64,000 nucleotides of DNA. Origin: BOG-224 sp963783505. GTDB lineage: Bacteria; Acidobacteriota; Terriglobia; Bryobacterales; Bryobacteraceae. A model generated the notes under the pieces. The model made no database searches. It worked only from the letters and a program-made list of their open reading frames with translations, and had not been told where the DNA came from. Of the stretch, positions 46,440-54,218 are shown piece after piece. A program made the translations under genes and the position numbers. Location of the stretch: the NCBI GenBank assembly GCA_963783505.1, contig CAWAOP010000039.1:62001-126000 (forward strand), read 5' to 3'. Positions within the stretch are counted from its first letter, which is position 1. The number at the start of each line of letters is the position of its first letter.

Positions 46440-47357
46440 TCAAGGTGTCTCTCGGGAAGTTTTCAAAAACGTCCCTTTCTGCAATTCGTCGTACGCTTGC
46501 CGCAGTTGTTCGTTTGTGTTCATTACGATCGGGCCGTACCACGCCACAGGCTCTTCAAGCGGCTTGCCCGACACGAGCAGAAATCGCGCGCCATCTTCAC
46601 CGGCAGTCAGAGAGATCTCATCACCGCTATCGAAGAGAATGAGCGAGCGGTTCTCGGCCCGCGTAGGCGGCCTTGTATCCGACCAGCCGACGCTTTCCGT
46701 CGGCACGGCCAGCGGTCCGGACGCATTGCAGAACTTGGCCGCGCCCGCGAACACGTAGGCGAACGCGTGGCGTGTCGTCTCCACCGGAAGAGAACGCTTC
46801 TTGCCGGGAGGAACGGACACGTCCAAGTAGATCGGGTCGGCCGCGATTCCATCCACCGGCCCGCGCCTTCCCCAGAATTCGCCGCACACGATGCGCACTC
46901 GCGTTCCGTCGTCGTCGGTAACCTCGGGAACGTCGGCGGCTTTTACGTCCTGGTAGCGCGGCGCGGTCATCTTGAGCGACGCGGGGAGATTCGCCCACAA
47001 TTGGAAGCCGTGCATCCGTCCGGTCTGGTCTCCCTTGGGCATCTCCTGATGAATGATGCCGCTGCCCGCCGTCATCCACTGCACATCGCCCGCTCCCAGC
47101 GCGCCGTGATTTCCAAGGCTGTCGCCATGCTCCACGGTTCCCGCGAGAACGTAAGTGACGGTCTCGATTCCACGGTGCGGATGCCACGGGAAGCCGGCAA
47201 GGTAAAACTCCGGCACCTCATTGCGGAAATCGTCGAACAACAAAAACGGATCGAACTCGGTTGTGTTTCCAAATCCGAACGCGCGGCGCAGATGGACGCC
47301 CGCGCCCTCCATTGTCGGTTTTGATTGGCTGAGCCTCTTGATAGGCCTTAGTGACAT
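46440..47357 (-). CDS. Pirin family protein
   Basis: A bicupin of the pirin family, 305 residues. HRGIETVTYVLAGTVEHGDSLG carries the iron-binding HxH-like residues of the N-terminal cupin, and GIIHQEMP follows. Bacterial pirins act as quercetin dioxygenases or redox-dependent regulators; the role here cannot be told. ATG 47357 has GGAGGGA upstream and was chosen over a GTG 17 codons earlier. Confidence 0.92.
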   Translation of the reverse strand: MSLRPIKRLSQSKPTMEGAGVHLRRAFGFGNTTEFDPFLLFDDFRNEVPEFYLAGFPWHPHRGIETVTYVLAGTVEHGDSLGNHGALGAGDVQWMTAGSGIIHQEMPKGDQTGRMHGFQLWANLPASLKMTAPRYQDVKAADVPEVTDDDGTRVRIVCGEFWGRRGPVDGIAADPIYLDVSVPPGKKRSLPVETTRHAFAYVFAGAAKFCNASGPLAVPTESVGWSDTRPPTRAENRSLILFDSGDEISLTAGEDGARFLLVSGKPLEEPVAWYGPIVMNTNEQLRQAYDELQKGTFLKTSRETP

Positions 47358-47399
47358 GTATCCCTCCGGCTTCCACGAGTTTACCCCCACCGCGGCGAA

Positions 47400-48194
47400 G
47401 TGCGCCAATATAAAAGTGTGAATCAGCCCCGAACGCGTTCGTCAACCGATGCACGGAGCCTGCTGCGCGAGTTGAAATCGCACGCCAACCCCGCCAACGT
47501 CGCTGGCATGGCGCGTTTCGGCATCAGCGTCAACGGCACCTTCGGCGTACCCATTCCCATCATTCGCAAGATGGCGAAAGATGCTGGCCGCGACCATGCG
47601 CTGGCTCGCGAGCTTTGGGGTTCCGGCATTCACGAGGCCCGCATTCTCGCAACGCTGGTCGAAGACCCGCTACAAATCAAGCCGCGCCAGATGGACCGCT
47701 GGGCGCGCCAGTTCGATTCCTGGGATGTCTGCGATCAGGCCTGCCAGAATCTGTTCCGTTATACGCCGTTCGCTTTCGCCAAAGCCGAAGAGTGGGCGCG
47801 AGCCAAAGACGAATTCGTGCGGCGCGCCGGATTCGCTCTCATGGCGGGCCTCGCCGTGAAAGCTAAGGGCGTCTCAGACGCGCAATTCGAAGCGTTTTTT
47901 CCTCCGATCGCCGAGGCCGCATCGGACGGCCGCAACTTCGTTAAGAAGGCCGTCAATTGGGCCTTGCGCCAAATCGGCAAGCGCAACGCAGATCTGCGCG
48001 CGAAGGCCATCGCCGCGGCCGAGAAGATTCGAAAGCAGGACTCGCCCTCCGCGCGATGGATCGCTTCCGACGCCCTCCGAGAACTGCGCGCGCAATGCAA
48101 AGTGTGGCAGGCGCTTCCGCCTGCCAAAGCTCGACAGGTTTATGGCTGCGCGGCTCCCGGAGCCAAACGGCCCGGCATGTCCGCAAGGACGTAG
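47400..48194 (+). CDS. AlkD-like DNA alkylation repair protein
   Basis: The product is an ALK-repeat (HEAT-like) protein related to AlkD DNA glycosylase: FGISVNGTFGVPIPIIRKMAK, LWGSGIHEARILAT, RQFDSWDVCDQACQNLFR and KAVNWALRQIGKRNADL are typical. Start may be GTG 47400 or GTG 47418. The last 30 residues after ALRELRAQCKVWQ are encoded by a dispersed hairpin repeat at 48102-48138 and beyond, so the natural C-terminus was replaced, and the frame now overlaps the convergent peptidase gene by 55 bases. Confidence 0.85.
   Translation: MRQYKSVNQPRTRSSTDARSLLRELKSHANPANVAGMARFGISVNGTFGVPIPIIRKMAKDAGRDHALARELWGSGIHEARILATLVEDPLQIKPRQMDRWARQFDSWDVCDQACQNLFRYTPFAFAKAEEWARAKDEFVRRAGFALMAGLAVKAKGVSDAQFEAFFPPIAEAASDGRNFVKKAVNWALRQIGKRNADLRAKAIAAAEKIRKQDSPSARWIASDALRELRAQCKVWQALPPAKARQVYGCAAPGAKRPGMSART
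48102..48138. repeat. Dispersed hairpin repeat inside the 3' end of the AlkD-like gene
   Basis: GGCAGGC and GCCTGCC flank a GCTTCC loop. About 37 bases match 43061-43096 with few differences, including the trailing AGCTnGGACAGG-like part. It supplies the last codons of the AlkD-like frame. Confidence 0.55.
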
Positions 48195-49525
48195 CTCATC
48201 ACAGCCATGGCCGCTACGTTTTTGCGGAAGTCTTCGGGGTTCACCTTGTCCAATGTGTCCGCTTCCGTGTGATGCCAGTTGAAATAGAGCACGTTGTAGG
48301 TCTGCTCGCTCAGGCTCGGAACGCCATCCGCCGTGAGAGGCCGAATATCCTCGCCTCCTCCGCTGGTGTTCAGTTGGTCCGCGTGAATCGGCTCCAGCAA
48401 TCGGGCGATCTGCTTCATCAAGGACATGGATGGCGCGTCCACTCCCGCGCCAAAGCCGCGCGGCGTCTCCGCGCCGCCGTCCATCTCGATGGCCGCCACG
48501 TGCTGGCCGATCTTGTCTCCCACCCATTCGCGATACGCTTGCCCGCCGCGGCTGCCGTTTTCCTCATTCACCCAGAACGCCACGCGGAGTGTGCGCCGCG
48601 GTTGAATCCCGAGTTTCTTCATCAGGGCCACGGCCTCGAGACTGGCCATGATTGCGGCGCCATCGTCCTGCGCGCCTTGGCCCACGTCCCAGGAATCGAT
48701 GTGACCGCCCATCACCACAACCTCATCGGGCCGCTCGCTGCCGGGAATCTCGCCGATCACATCGCCGCTATCGGCGTCGGGTTCCTGATGCGCGGCCATC
48801 TCCAGATGCACCCGGACCGTGGAGCCCTCGGCGCACAGGCGCGCGATCATCATCGCGTCTTCCGGAGACACCGCGGCGGCCGGTATCTTGGGCTGGTCAT
48901 CCGCGTAACGGAGCGTCCCCGTATGCGGGATCTGCATGGCGAGAGGCGTCACCGAACGCACCAGTACGGCCACCGCCCCCAGCGCCGCGGCGTGCGACGG
49001 CCCGGCCGACCGGTAGACCACGGTCGTGCCGTAGTCGCGATAGGGCGCGTTATAGAGCACGATCTTGCCGCGCACTTGATCGCGGCCCAGCGCATCGAGC
49101 CGATCGAAATCGGACACCGTCACCACATCCGCGGTGATTCCGCCCGGCGGCGTGCCCACGCTCATGCCCAAGCCCAGCATGTGCAAAGGAATATCCACGG
49201 GCGCTACGAGCCGCGCCGACTCCGCCCCCCGCACCCAATGCGGCACTTTCACCGGAATCACGCGGACATTGCTCAAGCCAACCGCGCGCATCCGGTCCGC
49301 GGACCACGCGATGGCGCGCTCCAGATTTGGCGAGCCGCTCAGCCGGTTGCCGATACGATAGCAAAGGTAGGCGAGCCGGTCGTATCCATCCGTGTCGGCG
49401 AGCGACGCTGCGATCAGCTTGTTTGCGGTTGCCCGGTAAGCTTCCGTCAGATCCTGAGCGCGCGATTGAAGCGCGGATGCGGCCAGCAGAGCGGCCACTA
49501 TAGTAAGAGACTTTCGAAAACCCAT
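48140..49525 (-). CDS. Secreted M28 family metallopeptidase
   Basis: The 461-residue product has a signal peptide (FRKSLTIVAALLAASALQ) and a PA-type insert before the catalytic M28 domain. Zinc ligands appear in order: VVMGGHIDSWD (His 275), GAQDDGAAI (Asp), WVNEENGSRGG (Glu), AIEMDGGAE (Asp) and YFNWHHTEADT (His). It would be an exported aminopeptidase or carboxypeptidase. ATG 49525 was chosen because upstream codons give an arginine- and serine-rich, unlikely start. Its end overlaps the AlkD-like frame. Confidence 0.93.
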   Translation of the reverse strand: MGFRKSLTIVAALLAASALQSRAQDLTEAYRATANKLIAASLADTDGYDRLAYLCYRIGNRLSGSPNLERAIAWSADRMRAVGLSNVRVIPVKVPHWVRGAESARLVAPVDIPLHMLGLGMSVGTPPGGITADVVTVSDFDRLDALGRDQVRGKIVLYNAPYRDYGTTVVYRSAGPSHAAALGAVAVLVRSVTPLAMQIPHTGTLRYADDQPKIPAAAVSPEDAMMIARLCAEGSTVRVHLEMAAHQEPDADSGDVIGEIPGSERPDEVVVMGGHIDSWDVGQGAQDDGAAIMASLEAVALMKKLGIQPRRTLRVAFWVNEENGSRGGQAYREWVGDKIGQHVAAIEMDGGAETPRGFGAGVDAPSMSLMKQIARLLEPIHADQLNTSGGGEDIRPLTADGVPSLSEQTYNVLYFNWHHTEADTLDKVNPEDFRKNVAAMAVMSYVLADMPGRLAPGAAQP

Positions 49526-49589
49526 TGCAATAAACTCACTATCGCACAGGCGGCGCAGTGAATCCATGCGCGGCGCGGGTTGCGGCGAT

Positions 49590-50150
49590 TTATCGGACGA
49601 ATGGAATGTAGGCTCGCACTTCGCGGCGGTAGTCCTCGAACTGCTTGCCGAAGCGCTCCTTGAGCAACCTCTCTTCGCCGCGGATGCGGATCTCCGTGCC
49701 GGTGATGAAGAGCGCGAGCGAAACGGCAACCCACATCCACGGAGTCAGCAGCAGGAGCGTGCTCAGCAACAACAGAAACAGGGAGGCGTAGACCGGATGC
49801 CGGACCAGGGAGTACGGGCCGCCGCGCACCAGTTCGTGATCGTCCCAGACCCCGGCCGTGATGCGCCACTGCCGGCCCAGATGCTTCACGGCGAACCAGG
49901 CAAGAGCGCCTGCCCAAGGGCCTATGGCCATGGAGGCAATGACTCGCGCCAGGCCGGGCGGCTCGCCGGGGCCGAGCCTGTTGACCCAAGCGAGGAACAC
50001 AGCCGCGCCTTCCAGGAAGAAGCCGGACCACGTCGAAAGCGCATCGATTTTCGCTTTGCGCTTTTGCCAGTGCGGCGCCCGCACGATGAACGGATACGCC
50101 CAGGCGAACCAACAGACCAGCAACTCGACAGCCGCAGCCGTTCGCAGCAT
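49590..50150 (-). CDS. Isoprenylcysteine methyltransferase-like membrane protein
   Basis: The 186-residue product has four to five hydrophobic helices and the ICMT/PEMT-type motif ELVRGGPYSLVRHPVYASLF followed by EERLLKERFGKQFEDYRREV. Such enzymes use S-adenosylmethionine to methylate lipids or carboxyls in membranes; bacterial substrates are mostly unknown. It is transcribed in the same direction as the M28 gene, 64 bases upstream of it. Confidence 0.85.
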   Translation of the reverse strand: MLRTAAAVELLVCWFAWAYPFIVRAPHWQKRKAKIDALSTWSGFFLEGAAVFLAWVNRLGPGEPPGLARVIASMAIGPWAGALAWFAVKHLGRQWRITAGVWDDHELVRGGPYSLVRHPVYASLFLLLLSTLLLLTPWMWVAVSLALFITGTEIRIRGEERLLKERFGKQFEDYRREVRAYIPFVR

Positions 50151-50283
50151 AATCGCCCGCTATGCGGACGCCGGATCTGCGCGCCCGTCTCAGCCAGTAT
50201 CCCACGCCACGGTTCCCGGAAACATTAGCCTGCCGGATTGTTTCGCGCCGTTCCGGTGTATTCTGAAAAGTCGGAGGAGCCCA

Positions 50284-51061
50284 ATCGTTAAATTCTGCGC
50301 GCTCGCGAGCGGTAGCTCCGGCAACGCCGCGCTGCTGGCCACGGATGAAACGCGCATCCTGCTGGACGCCGGCCTGAGCCTCAAAGAGCTGACGCCGGCG
50401 GCTGGCGCTGATCGGCGAAGACATCGCGAACCTCGACGCCGTTCTCATCACCCACGAGCATTCCGATCACGTGGCCGGCCTGCCCGTGCTGGCGCGTAAC
50501 AAGAATGTTCGCGCCGCCATATATCTCACGAAGCTCACCGAACCCGCCATCGACTGGGGCGATTCAACGCCACGGCTGGAGCCGTTTCAGTCGGGAGCGG
50601 CGTTCCGTATCGGCGATATCGACGTGCAGAGCTTCGGCATTCCGCACGACGCCGCCGACCCGGTCGGTTTCTTCTTTCAGACGCGCGGCGTCACCATCGG
50701 CGTGGCGACCGATCTCGGCTATGTTCCCGATTCCGTGCGCTTTCATCTGCGCAGCACGGATCTTCTGCTTCTCGAATCCAACCACGATCTGGATATGCTG
50801 AAAGTTGGGCCTTATCCGTGGGCCGTGAAGCAGCGCGTGATGAGCCGCGTGGGACATCTTTCGAATCTGAGCATGTCGGACTTTCTGGCGCGCGACATGG
50901 ACGCTTCCACCACGCGGCTGGTGCTGGGCCACTTGAGCGAGCAGAACAACCATCCGGAAATCGTGCGCATGGTGGCCACCGAAGCGCTGGAAGAACGCGG
51001 ACTCGCGGCGGCGCTGACCATCGCCTCGCAACGCGAGCCGACGGAAGTGTTCGAGTTTTAG
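50284..51061 (+). CDS. MBL-fold hydrolase, WalJ/YycJ-like (frameshift, unusual start)
   Basis: Metallo-beta-lactamase fold with LITHEHSDHVAGL as the HxHxDH metal motif. The N-terminal VKFCALASGSSGNAALL and the segment ESNHDLDMLKVGPYPWAVK fit the YycJ/WalJ group of putative exonucleases. The frame breaks near 50395-50396: removing one C after LSLKELT gives RRLALIGEDIANLDAVLI and 258 residues. The only start-like position is ATC 50284, four bases after GGAGGAG, in place of the expected ATG. It precedes purB by eight bases with AGGAG overlapping its stop. Confidence 0.78.
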
Positions 51062-51069
51062 GAGAACCG

Positions 51070-52386
51070 ATGATTCCCCGTTACACCAGGCCCGAAATGG
51101 GCCGGATCTGGAGCGACCAGAATCGCTTCCACCAATGGTTGGAAGTGGAGTTGGCGGCCTCCGAGGCGCTGGCCGCGCTCGGAGTGGTTCCACAAGAGGC
51201 CGCGCGCCTGTTGCGCGCGCACGCTGGCTTCGACGTTCAGCGCATTTTGGATATCGAGGCCAAGGTGAAGCACGATGTGATCGCCTTCACCACGGCCGTC
51301 GCCGAGACCATGGCGGCCGCGGGCCACGCCGAAGCGTCGCGCTGGCTGCATTATGGCCTTACATCGAACGACGTGGTGGATACGGCGCAGGCGTTGGTAC
51401 TCGAAGAGGCTTCGGCGATTCTCCTGCGCGGTCTGGAAGATCTGCGCGAGGCGCTGAAGCAGCGCGCGCTGGAATTCCGCCACACGCCGCAGATCGGGCG
51501 CACGCACGGAGTTCACGCCGAGCCGATCGTCTTCGGTTTGAAATTCGCCATCTGGTACGAAGAGGCCGGCCGGAATCTGGAGCGGCTCCGTGCCGCGGTG
51601 GAAGGCCTGCGCGTGGGTAAGATCTCCGGCGCCGTGGGCACGTTCGCGCATATCGGCCCGGAGGCGGAGGAGCGAATCCTCGCCCGGTTGGGGCTCGATC
51701 CCGCGCCGGTAGCGTCGCAGGTGATTCAGCGCGACCGGCACGCCGCGTTTGTGGCGGCGCTGGCGCTGGTGACGGCGCTGTGCGAAAAGATCGCGCTCGA
51801 AGTGCGCCACCTGCAACGAACCGAAGTGCGTGAAGCGTCCGAGTATTTCTCGCGCGGCCAGAAGGGCAGCTCGGCCATGCCGCACAAGAAGAACCCGATC
51901 ACCTGCGAGCAGATCTGCGGCCTCGCCCGCGTGGTGCGCGCCAACGCTCAAGCGGCGTTCGAAGATATCGCGCTGTGGCATGAGCGCGACATTTCGCACT
52001 CCTCCGTCGAGCGCGTCATCCTGCCGGATTCGACGATTCTCACCGACTACCTTCTCGACAAGACCACGAACCTGGTAGCCAAGCTCCTGGTCTATCCCGA
52101 GCGCATGAAGCGCAACCTGGATCTGACGAAAGGCCTGGTGTTTTCGGGCCAGCTCCTGCTCGATCTGGCCGCCGCCGGCATGTTGCGCGAAGACGCCTAC
52201 AGCGTGGTGCAAGCCCACGCCATGCGCGCCTGGGATGAAGACGGCGATTTCCGCGCCGCCATCGACGCCGACCCCGAAATCGGCGCTATCCTGACGCCCG
52301 CCCAAATCGCCGAAGCATTCTCGCTGGAACGCCAGCTTCGCAACGTTGACCGCATCTTCGAACGGGTGTTTGGGCCGTTGTCGTGA
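51070..52386 (+). CDS. purB: Adenylosuccinate lyase
   Basis: PurB splits fumarate from SAICAR and adenylosuccinate in purine synthesis. The 438-residue product has the fumarase/aspartase signature GSSAMPHKKNPI (about residue 267) with the mobile catalytic serine, TSNDVVDTAQ and GRTHGVHAEP with the catalytic histidine. ATG 51070 follows AGGAG. Confidence 0.97.
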   Translation: MIPRYTRPEMGRIWSDQNRFHQWLEVELAASEALAALGVVPQEAARLLRAHAGFDVQRILDIEAKVKHDVIAFTTAVAETMAAAGHAEASRWLHYGLTSNDVVDTAQALVLEEASAILLRGLEDLREALKQRALEFRHTPQIGRTHGVHAEPIVFGLKFAIWYEEAGRNLERLRAAVEGLRVGKISGAVGTFAHIGPEAEERILARLGLDPAPVASQVIQRDRHAAFVAALALVTALCEKIALEVRHLQRTEVREASEYFSRGQKGSSAMPHKKNPITCEQICGLARVVRANAQAAFEDIALWHERDISHSSVERVILPDSTILTDYLLDKTTNLVAKLLVYPERMKRNLDLTKGLVFSGQLLLDLAAAGMLREDAYSVVQAHAMRAWDEDGDFRAAIDADPEIGAILTPAQIAEAFSLERQLRNVDRIFERVFGPLS

Positions 52387-52393
52387 GACAGCT

Positions 52394-52750
52394 ATGGATC
52401 TATCGCCGTACTCGGCCGGACAACTCGGGCTGAACAGCCTGTATCACTATCAGGATTTCGCTCTGAAAAGCAGCGACGATCACGAGGGGCGGCTACGCGA
52501 CCTCCTAACGAGCCACTGCGGCTGGTGTTCCAGCCCTGCAACCTTCAACGATCCGTGGGACTGTAGGCCCTACTTCGATCCAGCGTTCCTCAATGACCCC
52601 GATACCCGCGCCGCCACAGCGGAGGCACTCATATCCACGCGGGCTGGCGGACCGGAACTGAACCACATAGACAACAGGTTACGCAGCGACCCAGAGTTTC
52701 TCAAAGCGACGATGCATCAATTCTCCGCAACGGAAAACCGCTCAGCCTGA
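52394..52750 (+). pseudogene. Truncated hypothetical gene (DUF2971-like N-terminus)
   Basis: The 118-residue frame has LNSLYHYQDF and CSSPATFNDPWDCRPYFDP, resembling the start of DUF2971 proteins, which are usually 230-300 residues. It stops inside the CGCTCAGCCTGATCTG repeat at 52739-52770, so the 3' part appears to have been lost when that repeat arrived. It follows purB by only seven bases. Confidence 0.5.
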
Positions 52751-52770
52751 TCTGAGCGATTTATCGACGC
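52739..52770. repeat. Dispersed repeat copy 2 (CGCTCAGCCTGATCTG)
   Basis: Second copy of the repeat at 40210-40242. Here CGCTCAG and CTGAGCG form a seven-base-pair stem around CCTGAT. It contains the stop codon that ends the truncated gene before it. The next 150 bases hold no recognisable gene. Confidence 0.5.
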
Positions 52771-52930
52771 CGGTTCCCGCCCTCTACGTTGGCATCCGGC
52801 GGCCCGAAGAAGCAAAGCCGTCCAGGGCGCGCTCCAGCGCTCATTTTGCGGATTCTGCCGCGACGCTTTATACCGATGCCATACAATGCCACGAAGAACG
52901 GCCAGTCGGAAAAAGGCTATGATCGGAGAT

Positions 52931-53206
52931 ATGGCCACGGTCCGCATCACGGAAGCCGAACTGGCCGGCGATCTGCATGGCGTGCTGGGCAAGGTGCGGC
53001 AGGGCCTCGAAGTCGTCATCGAGCAGGATCACCTCCCGGTGGCCATTCTACGGCCTCCCCACCGCAGTGGGCGACCCATCTCGGAGATCCTCCGGGAAGC
53101 CCGGCAGCGTGACTCCACGGTCACGCTCGATGAAGACTTCGGCGCGGACATGGAAGCGATTATCGCCAGCCAAGAGCAGCCATGGCATCCGCCCTCCTGG
53201 GAGTAG
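52931..53206 (+). CDS. Type II antitoxin, Phd/YefM or VapB-like
   Basis: The 91-residue product begins ATVRITEAELAGDLHGVLGKVRQGLE and VVIEQDHLPVAILRPP, a Phd/YefM-type DNA-binding fold, and ends in an acidic toxin-binding tail. ATG 52931 gives the family-like start; ATG 52919 would add four residues. It overlaps the PIN-domain gene by 25 bases. Confidence 0.78.
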   Translation: MATVRITEAELAGDLHGVLGKVRQGLEVVIEQDHLPVAILRPPHRSGRPISEILREARQRDSTVTLDEDFGADMEAIIASQEQPWHPPSWE

Positions 53207-53610
53207 TGCTGGATTCCAGCGCTGTTATCACCGCGGAACGCGGGAAGCTGCCCGTGCCTCGATTCATCGAAGCGATCCAGGCGGCCCACGGTGAAGTCGA
53301 TCTCTCGCTCTCGCCGGTGACCGTGGCCGAACTCGTGCATGGCATTTACCGCGCGAAGAATCCGGAAGCCGGCCGGCGGCGGCGCGCCTACATCGAGGAA
53401 CTCGTGGATCTGGCTCCAATCCATCCGGTGACCATACAGACGGCGTTTCTGGTGGGCAGGATCCAAGGCCAGGAAGCCGCCAAGGGCATCGTGCTGCCTA
53501 TGAACGATCTGCTCATCGCCGCGGCGGCCATCGAGCAGGGCTACGCCGTTCTGACCGAGAACCTCCGCCATTTCCAGATGATCCCCGGCCTCACGGTGCT
53601 CACTCTCTAG
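53182..53610 (+). CDS. VapC-like PIN-domain ribonuclease toxin
   Basis: The 142-residue PIN protein shows the acidic catalytic residues in LDSSAVITAERG, TVAELVHGIYR and PMNDLLIAAAAIEQG, followed by a LTENLRHFQMIPGL end. VapC toxins cleave tRNA or rRNA when not bound by antitoxin. The start is ATG 53182, or GTG 53206 after GGGAG, which would remove most of the overlap with the antitoxin gene. Confidence 0.85.
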   Translation: MASALLGVVLDSSAVITAERGKLPVPRFIEAIQAAHGEVDLSLSPVTVAELVHGIYRAKNPEAGRRRRAYIEELVDLAPIHPVTIQTAFLVGRIQGQEAAKGIVLPMNDLLIAAAAIEQGYAVLTENLRHFQMIPGLTVLTL

Positions 53611-53673
53611 CCGCCGCTCGAACCCGGCTTCTGCAGCGTGAAACAGTTGGGCCGATTGCCGACGCAAGTCCTG

Positions 53674-53692
53674 TACCGCACTGCGGTATACT
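53674..53692 (+). promoter_or_regulatory. Palindromic operator overlapping a -10 box
   Basis: TACCGCA and TGCGGTA form a 7-bp-arm palindrome around one base (53674-53688), running into TATACT (53687-53692). It lies 133 bases before the XRE antitoxin-like gene, whose product is a likely repressor at this site. Confidence 0.45.
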
Positions 53693-53824
53693 GTCTCCCG
53701 GTGGATTCGCAGCCCGAAATCACGGTTATTCAACTGCGAAGTTCAAGGCGGAGGTCATCAAACTGATTGGGGCTGAGGAAGGAACCCAAGCAGATCGCGG
53801 CTTATCTGAAAGGAGCGCAATAGA

Positions 53825-54133
53825 ATGCCGAAGAAAGCGGCGAAAACTACGACTTTCGGGCGAAAGCTGATCGCCGATATGCATCTGGTGCTTGCGCATC
53901 GGCGCGGCGAGATCGAACTGGAGCAGGTCTGGCCGAAGCCCGTCGACGTGAAGGCTATCCGCAAGAGGGTGAAGATGTCGCAGGCCGAGTTCGCCCTGGC
54001 ATACGGAATCGGCAAGCGGGCGCTCCAGGAGTGGGAGCAAGGCGGGCGCCAGCCGGATTCGGCTGCACGCGCGTATCTGACGGTAATCGCCAGAGAGCCG
54101 GAAGCGGTGCGCCGGGCGCTGGCGGCGGGTTGA
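53825..54133 (+). CDS. XRE-family HTH antitoxin-like regulator (orphan)
   Basis: The 102-residue product has an XRE-type helix-turn-helix: VKMSQAEFALAYGIGKRALQEWEQG, quoted here only as positions 53-77, followed by a helical tail. This resembles antitoxins encoded downstream of RelE-like toxins. AAGGAG lies upstream. No intact toxin gene precedes it; between the palindrome and this ATG are only about 130 bases, where a short frame ending RKEPKQIAAYLKGAQ may be a relic. It would bind the palindrome at 53674. Confidence 0.75.
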   Translation: MPKKAAKTTTFGRKLIADMHLVLAHRRGEIELEQVWPKPVDVKAIRKRVKMSQAEFALAYGIGKRALQEWEQGGRQPDSAARAYLTVIAREPEAVRRALAAG

Positions 54134-54218
54134 TGTCATAGCGCGGCAAAAGACCCAAGCCCAGGAGCCGCGCTTGCCCGGCGGCGCACGCAGAGGTACG
54201 TTTCAATCAGGAGGGCTT

